A stretch of DNA of 39,123 bases. Source: a virus. Below the pieces are notes generated by a model. The model had not been told where the DNA came from and did not search any database. It was given only the letters and a program-made list of their open reading frames with translations. The stretch lies in the IMG/VR virus record IMGVR_UViG_3300028197_000051, positions 1 through 39,123 of that record; one strand, 5' to 3'. How positions within the stretch are numbered: position 1 is the stretch's first letter; every line of letters starts with the position of its first letter. Shown here piece after piece: positions 1 to 8,658 of the stretch. The position numbers were made by a program, and so were the translations under genes.

Positions 1-2
1 CT

Positions 3-1799
3 GATGAAACATTAGATAGTACATCCGATACTTCAATAAAGTTTTTAACAAGAGATTCTAATGGGGTTGTGAAATACCACACATTAGGTTCAAACGCATT
101 TAACTCAAACACATATAACAATTACTCACTTCCATTAGGAACTACATCAGCAAGAGGTGGATTTAAGATTGGTTACTCAGAGAGTGGTAAAAACTATCCT
201 GTAGAATTATCCTCTGAGAAAATGTACGTTAACGTTCCTTGGACTGATAACAATACAACCTACTCCGTAGGAGATGGTGGTTTAACCTCAAATAACTTTA
301 CCGATGCCGACCATACTAAATTAAATGGAATAGCAACTTCTGCAAACAATTATTCTCACCCAACAGGTGCTGGAAATAAACATATACCAACAGGTGGTTC
401 AAGTGGACAGTTCCTAAAGTACTCTTCAAGTGGAACAGCAGTTTGGGCATCTGATAACAACACCACTTACTCCGTAGGTGATGGTGGTTTAACCTCAAAT
501 AACTTTACCGATGCAGACCATACTAAATTAAATGGAATAGCAACTTCTGCAAACAACTATAGTTTCCCTTACACAGTTTCAACAGCTGCTGGTAATAGTA
601 CGGTAGTTCAACGAAATAGTAGTGGTTATATTAATGGTAATTACATAAATATGACCGGCACCTTTGCTACATCAGCTAACAGCTCTGGTATGGCTAGATT
701 TACTGGTACAAATGGTAATGATACTTATGGTCGTTCTTACACTGCGGCCGCTGCAAGAACATTATTAAATGTGGCAGATGGAGCAACTAATGTAACTAAT
801 CTTGAACAACTTGAAAATGGCCCAGGGTACACAACTAATACAGGAACATTAACTGGTAATGGTACATCTACATATATCCCATTCTATAATGGAACTACAT
901 CATTTAGTACTACCAACAAATTAACTTGGGATGGAACGTACTTGTTGGCTCTGGGGCTGAAAATCTTAGACCCACCTGCACAAAATTCTGAAGCAACTTC
1001 ATTAATGATTAATAGTAGTGGAATTGTTGGAGCTAGAGAATTAGGTTCAAACGCATTCAATTCAACATCATTCACAACAAATACAGGAACATTAACTGGT
1101 AATGGTTCAACTAATAGAGTTCCATTCTATAGTGGAACTACATCACTTACTACAGACAGTACTTTTACCTACAACGCCTCATCAGATAGCCTAACTGTTG
1201 GGAAAGTATCATTTGGAGTTGGTTCAGCATCAGCACCTTCAGTATTTTTTGGTGGACAATCAAATACAGGTTTATATTGGACATATTCACCTGAATCAAT
1301 GTATGTTACTGTTAATGGTAGTACTAAAGCACAATGGTATTCAAATGGGTATAAAGTTGTATCTGGTGCATTGGGTGTAAACGTAAACCCATCAGGAACT
1401 GATGGTAGAATTGATGCATCAAATGATATTGTTGCATACTCATCAGATAAAAGATTAAAAGAAAATATTAAACCAATTAAAAATGCATTGGATAAGGTAC
1501 AAAGTTTATCAGGGTTTACTTACAATTGGAATGAAAAGGCAGAAGAAGTTGCAGGATTTGATGGAGATGAATCATTAGTTGGTGTATTTGCACAAGATGT
1601 ACAAAGTATATTACCAGAGGCAGTAAAACCAGCACCATTTGATAACGATGGTGAGAATAATTCAATTTCAGGTGAAAACTATCTAACTGTACAGTATGAT
1701 AAATTAACACCACTATTAATAGAATCAATCAAAGAATTAAAAGCAGAGATTGAAGAATTAAAAAAATGTAAATGTAAATGTAATAAGGGAGAGATATAA
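3..1799 (+). CDS. Tail fibre/spike-type protein with C-terminal S74 intramolecular chaperone (5' end outside window)
   Basis: The reading frame is open to the window edge, so the true start lies upstream; the GTG at 69 is internal. The body is low-complexity, Gly/Ser/Thr/Asn-rich fibre sequence with a HPTGAGNKHIP fibre motif and two internal duplications (246-356 with 453-563; about 837 and 1080, both beginning NTGTLTGNG). The C-terminal 120 residues are a peptidase S74 chaperone of the endosialidase type: SSDKRLKENI with the expected Ser (codon 1443) and Lys (codon 1458) five residues apart, then FTYNWNE, GVFAQDVQ, LPEAV and a final coiled coil. Family knowledge: this domain trimerises the fibre and then cleaves itself off N-terminal to the Ser. 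The protein ends in a CKCKC cluster behind the coiled coil, which is unusual. The host receptor-binding role is inferred. The stop overlaps the next ATG (TAATG). Confidence 0.85.
   Translation, partial: DETLDSTSDTSIKFLTRDSNGVVKYHTLGSNAFNSNTYNNYSLPLGTTSARGGFKIGYSESGKNYPVELSSEKMYVNVPWTDNNTTYSVGDGGLTSNNFTDADHTKLNGIATSANNYSHPTGAGNKHIPTGGSSGQFLKYSSSGTAVWASDNNTTYSVGDGGLTSNNFTDADHTKLNGIATSANNYSFPYTVSTAAGNSTVVQRNSSGYINGNYINMTGTFATSANSSGMARFTGTNGNDTYGRSYTAAAARTLLNVADGATNVTNLEQLENGPGYTTNTGTLTGNGTSTYIPFYNGTTSFSTTNKLTWDGTYLLALGLKILDPPAQNSEATSLMINSSGIVGARELGSNAFNSTSFTTNTGTLTGNGSTNRVPFYSGTTSLTTDSTFTYNASSDSLTVGKVSFGVGSASAPSVFFGGQSNTGLYWTYSPESMYVTVNGSTKAQWYSNGYKVVSGALGVNVNPSGTDGRIDASNDIVAYSSDKRLKENIKPIKNALDKVQSLSGFTYNWNEKAEEVAGFDGDESLVGVFAQDVQSILPEAVKPAPFDNDGENNSISGENYLTVQYDKLTPLLIESIKELKAEIEELKKCKCKCNKGEI
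246..563 (+). repeat. In-frame duplication within the fibre gene
   Basis: A 37-codon unit (246-356) starting DNNTTYSVGDGGLTSNNF recurs 207 bp downstream (453-563) with nearly identical amino acids and many synonymous differences. It encodes a repeated fibre-shaft module, separated by a HPTGAGNKHIPTGG segment. Confidence 0.85.
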
Positions 1800-2497
1800 T
1801 GGCAGTTCCATCATCAGGTGCACTATCAATGAGAGGTATTAGAGCAGAACTCGGTACTAACAATTACAGTAATCTAACTAGTTACTCAAATATTAGTTTA
1901 TCATCAATGTCAGTAGGTAGTAATGGTACTATTAATACCAATAACAGTTCAGCTAATAGACCTAATGGTACAACACCTCACCAAATGAGTGAATTTTATG
2001 CATATAATCACGATGAACCTAGTGCAGTAACATATTCATCTATTACGTTTTCTTATAATGAAGATAGTGCAGCTGGAGCATGTGAAGCAGAACAAACTGC
2101 AACAGTTTACTATGATAACTCAGAAGAATTTGATGTAGATTTACAATTATATGCTGATTCTTCAGGAAATGAAGCAGCCGCAGGTGGATATTACAAATAT
2201 GTATTTGGTACAACTGGCTGGTATGTTGAAGATGGAGAAATTATAGAAAGCTTCTCTTGTGGTCGTTCAGAAAGAAGATTAAAATACAATATAGAATTTA
2301 TTGGTGATTCACCAATGGGTATTCCAATGTATCACTTTAACTATAAAGATGAATCACATGGAAAAGGTAGATTTGTTGGAACAATGGTAGATGATTTACA
2401 AAGATTAGGATTCGAAGATTCTTTATTTGAACAAAACGGTGAGATTTGGGTTAATTATCATAAGCTTGATGTTCCCTTTGAATCTTTAACTATCTGA
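1799..2497 (+). CDS. Small fibre/virion protein with a short S74-type chaperone domain
   Basis: 232 residues. The N-terminus (MAVPSSGALSMRGIRAELG, then an HQMSEFYAY segment near residue 65) is a pattern I associate with short structural proteins of marine myophages; the middle is acidic with several Tyr. The last 80 residues carry SERRLKYNI, with Ser (codon 2267) and Lys (codon 2282) at the S74 spacing, followed by MYHFNYK, RFVGTMVDDLQRLGF and VNYHKLDVP, which match the S74 block order in reduced form. The coiled coil that usually ends S74 domains is missing. It overlaps the preceding S74 gene by one base, so the two are probably co-translated. Likely a second, smaller fibre or collar appendage; whether it self-cleaves cannot be judged. 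Confidence 0.6.
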   Translation: MAVPSSGALSMRGIRAELGTNNYSNLTSYSNISLSSMSVGSNGTINTNNSSANRPNGTTPHQMSEFYAYNHDEPSAVTYSSITFSYNEDSAAGACEAEQTATVYYDNSEEFDVDLQLYADSSGNEAAAGGYYKYVFGTTGWYVEDGEIIESFSCGRSERRLKYNIEFIGDSPMGIPMYHFNYKDESHGKGRFVGTMVDDLQRLGFEDSLFEQNGEIWVNYHKLDVPFESLTI

Positions 2498-2579
2498 TAA
2501 TCAGATAGCTATGATAGTGATAGTGAAAAGTACTGAGTATCAATAAGTTATGAATCTAAGTGATTCTTAAAGATTCTCA

Positions 2580-2587
2580 TATTTATA
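2580..2587 (+). promoter_or_regulatory. Late-promoter-like box TATTTATA
   Basis: CATATTTATAT lies 22 nt before the ATG at 2610, followed by an AGGAG ribosome site. The same box precedes the genes at 5151, 5521 (weaker), 8029, 8659, 9804 and 23941. Confidence 0.5.
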
Positions 2588-2609
2588 TAAAAGAATTAGG
2601 AGATTAGAA

Positions 2610-3764
2610 ATGGCAGTAAACATTCCAATATGGCCAGGTTCATCATCTTTCTCAGCTGGTAGTACACCATTTGGGCATTATGATACTGAGTTAGAGTTCA
2701 CATCATCAGCTGATAAAACAGCAGGTTGGTGTGCAAAACGATTAGGTTATCCTATAGTAGATATAGAACTACAGGATATAAACTTCTATGCTTGTTTCGA
2801 AGAAGCAACTACAGAATACTCATCACAGGTTAACCAATTTAATATTAGAGAAAATCTACTTAATATTAAGGGAAACTCTACATCTTCAAATTTATCTCAA
2901 ACTCAACTAAATGCTAATTTAGGTGGTTTAGTAACTTTAGCTAAAGATTACGGTACTGAAGTTGGTAGTGGTGGTAGTGTAACATATTACACAGGCTCAT
3001 TCTTAGCAAAGGCCGGTCAACAAGTATATGATTTAACAGATACATCTGTAACTGCATTAGAAGAAGGTACTGCAGGTACTGATAAATTTGAAATTAAAAA
3101 AATGTTACATAACGCACCACCGGCAATGGTAAGATACTTTGACCCATTCGTAGGAACTGGATTAGGTTCACAACAAATGATGGATACGTTTGGATGGGGT
3201 AATTACTCACCAGGTGTTTCATTTATGATGCAACCACTTTATGATGATTTATTAAGATTACAGGCCATTGAGTTCAATGATATGGTTCGTAAATCTCAAT
3301 ATGGTTTTGATATTCAAAATAACAGAATTAGAATATTTCCTATACCAACTAATAGCTATCAAGTTCACTTCCACTATGTATTAGAATCAGAACGAAATAA
3401 TTCAGTTGTATCCACATCAGTAGTATCTGATTATTCTAACGCAAAGTATGATAGAATACCATATACAAGTATAAATCACGTCGGTAGAAGATGGATTGAG
3501 AAATATACATTAGCATTAGCAAAAGAAATGTTAGGTGCAGTTAGAGCTAAGTTTAGTTCTATACCAATACCTAATTCAGATATAACATTAGATGGTGCAG
3601 ATTTAAGAAGTGAGGCATCTTCAGAAAAAGAAATCTTAATTTCAGAATTAAGAGAAAACTTAGAAGCTACTTCTAGAAAAGCATTATTACAGGCACAACA
3701 AGAAGAATCAGAAGCAATGGAATCTACTTTAAACAGAGTTCCAAGAGCAATTTATATAGGGTAA
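2610..3764 (+). CDS. 13: Neck protein, gp13-like
   Basis: 384 residues. The N-terminal third holds WCAKRLGYPIVDIELQDINF and an acidic FEEATTEYSSQVNQFNIRE helix, which I recognise as the signature of gp13-type neck proteins in marine T4-like phages. Middle segments include the tract MMDTFGWGNYSPGV, and the C-terminal third ends in a long charged helix (EKEILISELRENLEATSRKA). T4 gp13 is 309 residues, so this version is longer. gp13 joins the portal vertex to the completed tail. The start has a good AGGAG at 9 nt. Followed after 3 nt by the gp14-like gene and then the gp15-like gene, the T4 order, which supports the call. Assignment rests on recalled motifs and context. Confidence 0.65.
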   Translation: MAVNIPIWPGSSSFSAGSTPFGHYDTELEFTSSADKTAGWCAKRLGYPIVDIELQDINFYACFEEATTEYSSQVNQFNIRENLLNIKGNSTSSNLSQTQLNANLGGLVTLAKDYGTEVGSGGSVTYYTGSFLAKAGQQVYDLTDTSVTALEEGTAGTDKFEIKKMLHNAPPAMVRYFDPFVGTGLGSQQMMDTFGWGNYSPGVSFMMQPLYDDLLRLQAIEFNDMVRKSQYGFDIQNNRIRIFPIPTNSYQVHFHYVLESERNNSVVSTSVVSDYSNAKYDRIPYTSINHVGRRWIEKYTLALAKEMLGAVRAKFSSIPIPNSDITLDGADLRSEASSEKEILISELRENLEATSRKALLQAQQEESEAMESTLNRVPRAIYIG

Positions 3765-3767
3765 ACT

Positions 3768-4295
3768 ATGGCATTATTTGGTGGACAGAGAGATGCGGCA
3801 CTTTTTAGAAAGGTCAATAAAGAGTTAATAACTGATATTATTGATACTCAGGTGTATTACTATAAACTAATTATAGATGAAACTAAAGCTAATCTATATG
3901 GTGAGGGTAAGAATAAGAGTTATTATAATCCTGTAAAAATACCTACATTAGTTGATAGAACAAATGCAGAACAAATCTTTGATGAATTTGGTTCATCCTA
4001 TACAAGAAATGTAAGCTTTTATTTCCTAAGAGATATATTAAAGGATAAAAACGTTTATCCTGAAGTGGGTGATGTTATTGAGTGGAATGAAGAACAACAT
4101 ATTGTAGATGTAACATTTACAAATCAGTTTTTTGCAGGAAAGAATCCTGATACTTGGGATGGTGGTGATACACAGGGTTATAATTTATCTGTTATATGTG
4201 AAACTCACGTTGCAAAGAAAAGTCAACTTAATTTAAAAGATGATTTTAGAGTTGGTGTAAATGATAAAAATAACGATTTACCAATAGGAATCTAA
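3768..4295 (+). CDS. 14: Neck protein, gp14-like
   Basis: 175 residues, shorter than T4 gp14 (256). The N-terminus MALFGGQRDAALFRKVNKEL is the start I associate with gp14-like neck proteins of marine T4-like phages. Visible features are a helical N-terminal segment, a VDRTNAEQIFDEFG stretch near residues 62-75, and a beta-rich centre (FYFLRDIL, YPEVGDVIEWNEEQHIVDV) that resembles connector/neck folds. gp14 forms the neck collar with gp13 below the portal. It sits between gp13-like and gp15-like genes with 3 nt and 1 nt gaps, so translational coupling is likely. Identity depends largely on gene order. Confidence 0.6.
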   Translation: MALFGGQRDAALFRKVNKELITDIIDTQVYYYKLIIDETKANLYGEGKNKSYYNPVKIPTLVDRTNAEQIFDEFGSSYTRNVSFYFLRDILKDKNVYPEVGDVIEWNEEQHIVDVTFTNQFFAGKNPDTWDGGDTQGYNLSVICETHVAKKSQLNLKDDFRVGVNDKNNDLPIGI

Positions 4296-4296
4296 A

Positions 4297-5100
4297 ATGG
4301 CATATAAGTATAGAACAAATAGAGATGATAAGGTAGATTTAAAAAGAGTAGATAGTTCTTTTTCAGATACCCCTAAGTTAGATAAATCAAAACAGATTTC
4401 TCGTCGTAATGATGATGTTAAAAACGTAAATATAGGTCTATATGATATAGATTTAGCATTTAAAGATTTTTTAGAGAAAGATGTAAGACCTACTATTGAA
4501 GAAAATGGTAAATATTTAACTGTACCTGTAATGTATGCATCTCCAGAAAACTGGTCATCTGCTCAAAGAGATGGGTTTATGAGAGATGGTAATGGTAAAG
4601 TACAAACACCACTTATCTCATTCAAACGAAACTCATTAGATATTAATACAGAGTACTCTAAACTAAAAGTACTTACTGATGAGAACAGTTCAAAGGCATA
4701 CGAAAAGAAATATAGTAAAAATAATAGATACGATTCATTTTCTCAGTTAACATCAATGTTATCACCTAAGAAGGAACAGTATATTGTTGATGTACCTGAT
4801 TATGTAAATATATCATATGATTTAATCATTTGGTGTGATTATATGGAAGATTTGAATAAGTTAGTAGAACAGGTTGTGTATTTTCAAGGTGGTGCGTTTG
4901 GGGATAGGTTTAAATTCCAAATCAAAGGAGAATCATACACATTCGAAACTACAAATTCAACAGGTGATGAGAGAATTGTAAGAAGTAACGTAACTCTTAC
5001 AGTTAAAGCGTATATTGTACCTGAAGATAGAGGTAAAAAAGTTATAAATACTCAAAAAACCTTCGGTGTATCAAAAATTAGTTGGAAAACTAATCTTTGA
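4297..5100 (+). CDS. 15: Tail terminator / sheath-stabilising protein, gp15-like
   Basis: 267 residues, close to T4 gp15 (272). It contains the gp15 pattern: an acidic LYDIDLAFKDFLEKDVRPTI helix, then KYLTVPVMYASPENW, a PLISFKRNSLDIN segment, and VPDYVNISYDLIIWCDYMEDLNKLVEQ. gp15 caps the tail tube and sheath and provides the attachment site for the neck. It starts one base after the gp14-like stop with no clear ribosome site of its own. The last gene of this neck operon; the next late-type box follows at once. Confidence 0.65.
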   Translation: MAYKYRTNRDDKVDLKRVDSSFSDTPKLDKSKQISRRNDDVKNVNIGLYDIDLAFKDFLEKDVRPTIEENGKYLTVPVMYASPENWSSAQRDGFMRDGNGKVQTPLISFKRNSLDINTEYSKLKVLTDENSSKAYEKKYSKNNRYDSFSQLTSMLSPKKEQYIVDVPDYVNISYDLIIWCDYMEDLNKLVEQVVYFQGGAFGDRFKFQIKGESYTFETTNSTGDERIVRSNVTLTVKAYIVPEDRGKKVINTQKTFGVSKISWKTNL

Positions 5101-5113
5101 AAATAAATTTTCA

Positions 5114-5121
5114 TATTTATA
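5114..5121 (+). promoter_or_regulatory. Late-promoter-like box TATTTATA
   Basis: CATATTTATAT, identical in eleven bases to the box at 2580, lies 29 nt before the ATG at 5151. Confidence 0.5.
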
Positions 5122-5150
5122 TGTATAAGTTAAATTAAAAGACAAAAGTT

Positions 5151-5450
5151 ATGGCAGAAGTTAAAAAAGTAAACGAAACAGAAGTAATAAAATTTACAGC
5201 TGAGGAAATCGGTAAAGTTAATAGTTTTAGAGAAAGTTTTTCACAAATTACAGCTAGATTAGGTGAGATTGAAATAGAGAACATTATTTTAAAAACTCAA
5301 CAATCTAAACTAGAGGATTTAAAAGTTGATGAAGAAACAAAATACAGAAAACTTAGACAAGATGAAATTACTCTAGCAGGTGAATTAAAAGAAAAATATG
5401 GAGATGGTGAATTCGATATAGATAGTGGTATTTTTACACCAGCATCATAA
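5151..5450 (+). CDS. Small coiled-coil protein of the tail module, function unknown
   Basis: 99 residues, highly charged. Residues 15-85 read as a long amphipathic helical hairpin or coiled coil (FRESFSQITARLGEIEIENI, then QQSKLEDLKVDEETKYRKLRQ), ending in a short DIDSGIFTP tail. No Cys, Trp or membrane segment. It lies between the tail-completion gene and the sheath gene, with late-type boxes on both sides. Similar short coiled-coil genes occur in this position in other marine T4-like phages as I recall them, without known function. An assembly chaperone or scaffold role is only a guess. Confidence 0.6.
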   Translation: MAEVKKVNETEVIKFTAEEIGKVNSFRESFSQITARLGEIEIENIILKTQQSKLEDLKVDEETKYRKLRQDEITLAGELKEKYGDGEFDIDSGIFTPAS

Positions 5451-5475
5451 ATTTATCGTTTCATAATTTTCAGAG

Positions 5476-5483
5476 TATTTATT
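5476..5483 (+). promoter_or_regulatory. Weak late-promoter-like box (TATTTATT)
   Basis: GTATTTATTACTATAATA lies 37 nt before the sheath ATG at 5521; one mismatch to TATTTATA. The start has a clear AGGAG. Confidence 0.35.
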
Positions 5484-5520
5484 ACTATAATAAACTAAAA
5501 GAAATTAATAGGAGAATCAA

Positions 5521-7923
5521 ATGGCAGAAAGAATAGTAAGTCCTGGAGTATTTACAAAAGAAAAGGACTTGTCGTTTCTACCTCAAGGGATTGGTGAAAT
5601 TGGAGCAGCATTAGTAGGGTCAACAGTTAAAGGCCCAGCATTCGTTCCAACTCAAGTAGACTCATTTCAAAAGTTTCAACAAGTATTCGGTGGATTGACA
5701 GAAGATTCATACCTACCTTATACCGCACAAACTTATTTGGAAGATGCAGGAACTGCAACAATCGTTAGGGTATTAGGACAAGACGGATATACTCTTGAAA
5801 ACCCAATCGCATTATCAATATCATCATCACATGGTACTAAGGTAGTTGCGGTATTACACCCAACCACAGAAGTAACATCTGATACAGATGTATTTAAGAA
5901 AAGTACTTTAGTTGACCATAAAGGTTCAACTGATATATCTGCATCTATATTTACATTAGGATTATCGGGTTCATCATTCACAAACACTACATATAGTGCA
6001 TCATTAAATCCAACAGATGATAATTATTACACAAAATCATTTGGATTTGCAGCAAGAGGAGCACAAAAAGGATATGTGTTATCGAACTTTAAAACATTCC
6101 AATCAGCTTCATTTGCAACTGGTGAGATACCTGTTGTAACAATAGATGTTGATACTAAAGATGTGGATTACACTAAAGCATATAGTGAATCATCTACACC
6201 TTTCATCACATCACAAAAAGTTGGTGGAAACACTACAAACTTATTTAAGTTTCATACATTATCACATGGTACATCTACTAACTACGAATTCAAAATTGGA
6301 ATTCAGGATGTTAAACCAGCTGGAACTGTTCCTGGTTCTGAATATGGTTCATTTACGGTAGTAGTAAGAAGAGTAGACCAAGATAAGATTGTTGGTTCAC
6401 CATTCGTAGGAGTGGTTGATTCTGATATCAGACCTAACTTAGTTGAACAATTTCAAGGAGTTAACTTAAACCCTGATTCACCAAACTTTATATCAAGAGT
6501 TATCGGTGATAAATATATTACTGTAGATGCAAATGGAAAATTATCAACTAATGGTGATTATCCAAACAACTCAGAGAATATTAGAGTAGAAGTATCAAAC
6601 GCAGTTAAAAACGGTGGTATAGATGAATCATTAGTACCTTTCGGATTCGGAGCATTACAAAATCCTTACGGAACTAAATTCTCAGTACCTAGTCCAACTT
6701 ATGTATCGTTACAACAAATCAACCAATCATATAATCCTAAGAAATTCTACGGATTAGATTTTGATTTCGCAACAACAGATAATAGAAACTTCTTAGCACC
6801 AACACCTGATTCTAATGGAGCATCCGTAGGAACGGCGTTCTACTTAGGAGATAACAACCAAGATGCTGGAGCTAATTACCCAACATCTGCTGGAGCTTAC
6901 ACTGGGAAGATAAACTTAAAAACGGCACAAACATCAATTAATTCTAGAAAGTTCTTAGTACCATTTCAAGGTGGTTTTGATGGATACAAACCAAATAGAG
7001 TAGTTTCTTTAGGTAATGATATTACTGCAGGAAACACACAAGGATATGATTGTTCATCAAACACAGCAACAGGAACAGTAGCATACAGAAAAGCAATTAA
7101 CGCTGTATCTAATCCTGATGAGTTTGATATCAATATGTTAGTATTACCAGGTATCATACACAGATTACATTCTTCAGTATCAACATTCGCTAAAGATATG
7201 TGTGAAGATAGACAAGATTGTTTCTTTATTATGGATGCATCAGCATGGAGTGATTCAATATCTACAGCAGTTAACGCTGTTCAACCATTTGATTCTAACT
7301 ATGTTGCATCTTACTACCCTTGGGTTAAGATACTTAATACAGATAAAAACAAACCTGTTTGGGTTCCGCCATCCGTTGTACTTCCAGGTGTTATAGCATT
7401 TAACGACCAAGTGGCCGCTGAATGGTTCGCACCAGCTGGATTGAACAGAGGTGGATTAACTTCAGTAATTGAAGCTAAGACAAGATTGACTAGAGTTGAG
7501 AGAGATGCACTTTACGAAGGTAGATTGAATCCTATCGCAACGTTCCCTGGTCAAGGTGTAACTGTATTTGGACAGAAAACATTACAAGCAAAACCATCGG
7601 CATTGGATAGAATCAATGTAAGAAGATTGTTAATCGCAGTGAAGAAATTCATCGCATCATCTACTCGTTACTTAATATTTGAAAATAATACAGCAGCAAC
7701 GAGAAACAGATTTTTATCAATCGTTAATCCTTACTTAGAATCAATTCAACAAAGACAAGGTTTATACGCATTTAAAGTGATAATGGATGAAACCAATAAC
7801 ACTCCAGATGTGATAGATAGAAACATTATGGTTGGTGAGATATTTTTACAACCAGCAAAAACAGCAGAATTCATAGTTCTTGATTTCAATGTATTACCAA
7901 CAGGAGCAGCATTTCCTGAATAA
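5521..7923 (+). CDS. 18: Contractile tail sheath protein, gp18
   Basis: 800 residues (T4 gp18 is 659). The N-terminus has the sheath signature SPGVFTKEKDLSF, followed by GAALVGSTVKGPAFVPTQV and a TYLEDAGTATIVRVLG segment. The C-terminal conserved core includes WVPPSVVLPGVIAFND, the stretch ending GLTSVIEAKTRLTR, LYEGRLNPIATFPGQGVTVFGQKT, and RINVRRLLIAVKKFI before LPTGAAFPE. These are the interlocking arms and central domain of phage sheath subunits. The middle (about residues 100-450) is an extra, weakly conserved surface region, accounting for the length. The sheath polymerises around the tube and contracts on infection. AGGAG lies 8 nt before the ATG; a strong terminator follows. Confidence 0.95.
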   Translation: MAERIVSPGVFTKEKDLSFLPQGIGEIGAALVGSTVKGPAFVPTQVDSFQKFQQVFGGLTEDSYLPYTAQTYLEDAGTATIVRVLGQDGYTLENPIALSISSSHGTKVVAVLHPTTEVTSDTDVFKKSTLVDHKGSTDISASIFTLGLSGSSFTNTTYSASLNPTDDNYYTKSFGFAARGAQKGYVLSNFKTFQSASFATGEIPVVTIDVDTKDVDYTKAYSESSTPFITSQKVGGNTTNLFKFHTLSHGTSTNYEFKIGIQDVKPAGTVPGSEYGSFTVVVRRVDQDKIVGSPFVGVVDSDIRPNLVEQFQGVNLNPDSPNFISRVIGDKYITVDANGKLSTNGDYPNNSENIRVEVSNAVKNGGIDESLVPFGFGALQNPYGTKFSVPSPTYVSLQQINQSYNPKKFYGLDFDFATTDNRNFLAPTPDSNGASVGTAFYLGDNNQDAGANYPTSAGAYTGKINLKTAQTSINSRKFLVPFQGGFDGYKPNRVVSLGNDITAGNTQGYDCSSNTATGTVAYRKAINAVSNPDEFDINMLVLPGIIHRLHSSVSTFAKDMCEDRQDCFFIMDASAWSDSISTAVNAVQPFDSNYVASYYPWVKILNTDKNKPVWVPPSVVLPGVIAFNDQVAAEWFAPAGLNRGGLTSVIEAKTRLTRVERDALYEGRLNPIATFPGQGVTVFGQKTLQAKPSALDRINVRRLLIAVKKFIASSTRYLIFENNTAATRNRFLSIVNPYLESIQQRQGLYAFKVIMDETNNTPDVIDRNIMVGEIFLQPAKTAEFIVLDFNVLPTGAAFPE

Positions 7924-7940
7924 TATATAACTAATAATAA

Positions 7941-7980
7941 CAGTTCCTCTAAAATAATTTAGAGGAGCTGATTATTTTTT
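7941..7980 (+). terminator. Rho-independent terminator after the sheath gene
   Basis: Stem 7941-7953 pairs with 7958-7970 (13 bp, one G:T) around a 4-nt loop, followed by ATTATTTTTT. A late-type box starts 12 nt downstream. Confidence 0.8.
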
Positions 7981-7991
7981 CAAAAGAACTA

Positions 7992-7999
7992 TATTTATA
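7992..7999 (+). promoter_or_regulatory. Late-promoter-like box TATTTATA
   Basis: CTATATTTATAT lies 29 nt before the tube ATG at 8029 and directly behind the sheath terminator. Confidence 0.5.
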
Positions 8000-8028
8000 T
8001 TAAAGAAGAAAATAACGGAGAAAACTAA

Positions 8029-8517
8029 ATGGCACAATTATTAGACCCAACAGAAGTAATGTTCACATCATTCGAACCGAAGATGTCGAACAGATTTATT
8101 ATGTATATTGAGGGAATCCCAGCATACTTAATAAAGGCCGCTAACAGACCAGAAATAACAAACGGTAAGGTTACAATTGACCACGTTAACGTTAGAAGAT
8201 ATGTTAAAGGTAGAAGTGAGTGGAGTGATTTAACAATTTCACTATATGACCCGGTAGTTCCATCAGCAGCACAAGCAGCAATGGAATGGGTAAGGTTACA
8301 CCACGAATCAGTAACGGGCCGTGATGGTTACTCTGATTTCTACAAAAAAGATATCACATTTAACAGTTTGGGTCCTGTTGGTGATAAAGTAGAAGAGTGG
8401 ACACTTAAAGGAGCATTTATTCAAACAGCAAAATTCTCAGACATGGATTATACTGGCGAAGATTTAGCAACTGTAGATTTAACACTTACATACGATTACG
8501 CAATACTACAATATTAA
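8029..8517 (+). CDS. 19: Tail tube protein, gp19
   Basis: 162 residues, the same size as T4 gp19 (163). Typical tube-protein pattern: MSNRFIMYIEGIPAYLIKAA, then a VTIDHVNVRRYVKGRSEW strand pair, LTISLYDPVVPSAAQAAMEW, and a closing WTLKGAFIQTAKFSDMDYTG followed by VDLTLTYDYAILQY. gp19 hexamers stack to form the inner tube through which DNA passes. GGAG is 10 nt before the ATG. It stands alone between two terminators with its own late-type box, which fits the need for large amounts. Confidence 0.93.
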   Translation: MAQLLDPTEVMFTSFEPKMSNRFIMYIEGIPAYLIKAANRPEITNGKVTIDHVNVRRYVKGRSEWSDLTISLYDPVVPSAAQAAMEWVRLHHESVTGRDGYSDFYKKDITFNSLGPVGDKVEEWTLKGAFIQTAKFSDMDYTGEDLATVDLTLTYDYAILQY

Positions 8518-8548
8518 TTAATCATTATATTGAAAATTACAAATTTAG

Positions 8549-8580
8549 AAACCCTTACTATTAACTTAGTAGGGGTTTTT
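8549..8580 (+). terminator. Rho-independent terminator after the tube gene
   Basis: AAACCCTTACTA (8549-8560) pairs with TAGTAGGGGTTT (8567-8578, one G:T) around a 6-nt loop and runs into a T tract. Confidence 0.85.
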
Positions 8581-8603
8581 ACGTTTAATTAATTATATTT
8601 ACA

Positions 8604-8611
8604 TATTTATA
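8604..8611 (+). promoter_or_regulatory. Late-promoter-like box TATTTATA
   Basis: ACATATTTATAT, 47 nt before the ATG at 8659 and 24 nt behind the tube terminator. Confidence 0.45.
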
Positions 8612-8658
8612 TACGGTTAACCAATATTAAAATAAAGTTTTAAAACTAGAGAAATGTT

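Noticed and set aside
69-71. GTG at 69 as the start of the fibre gene
   Set aside because: The frame continues open to base 3 with fibre-like residues, so the gene begins before the window.
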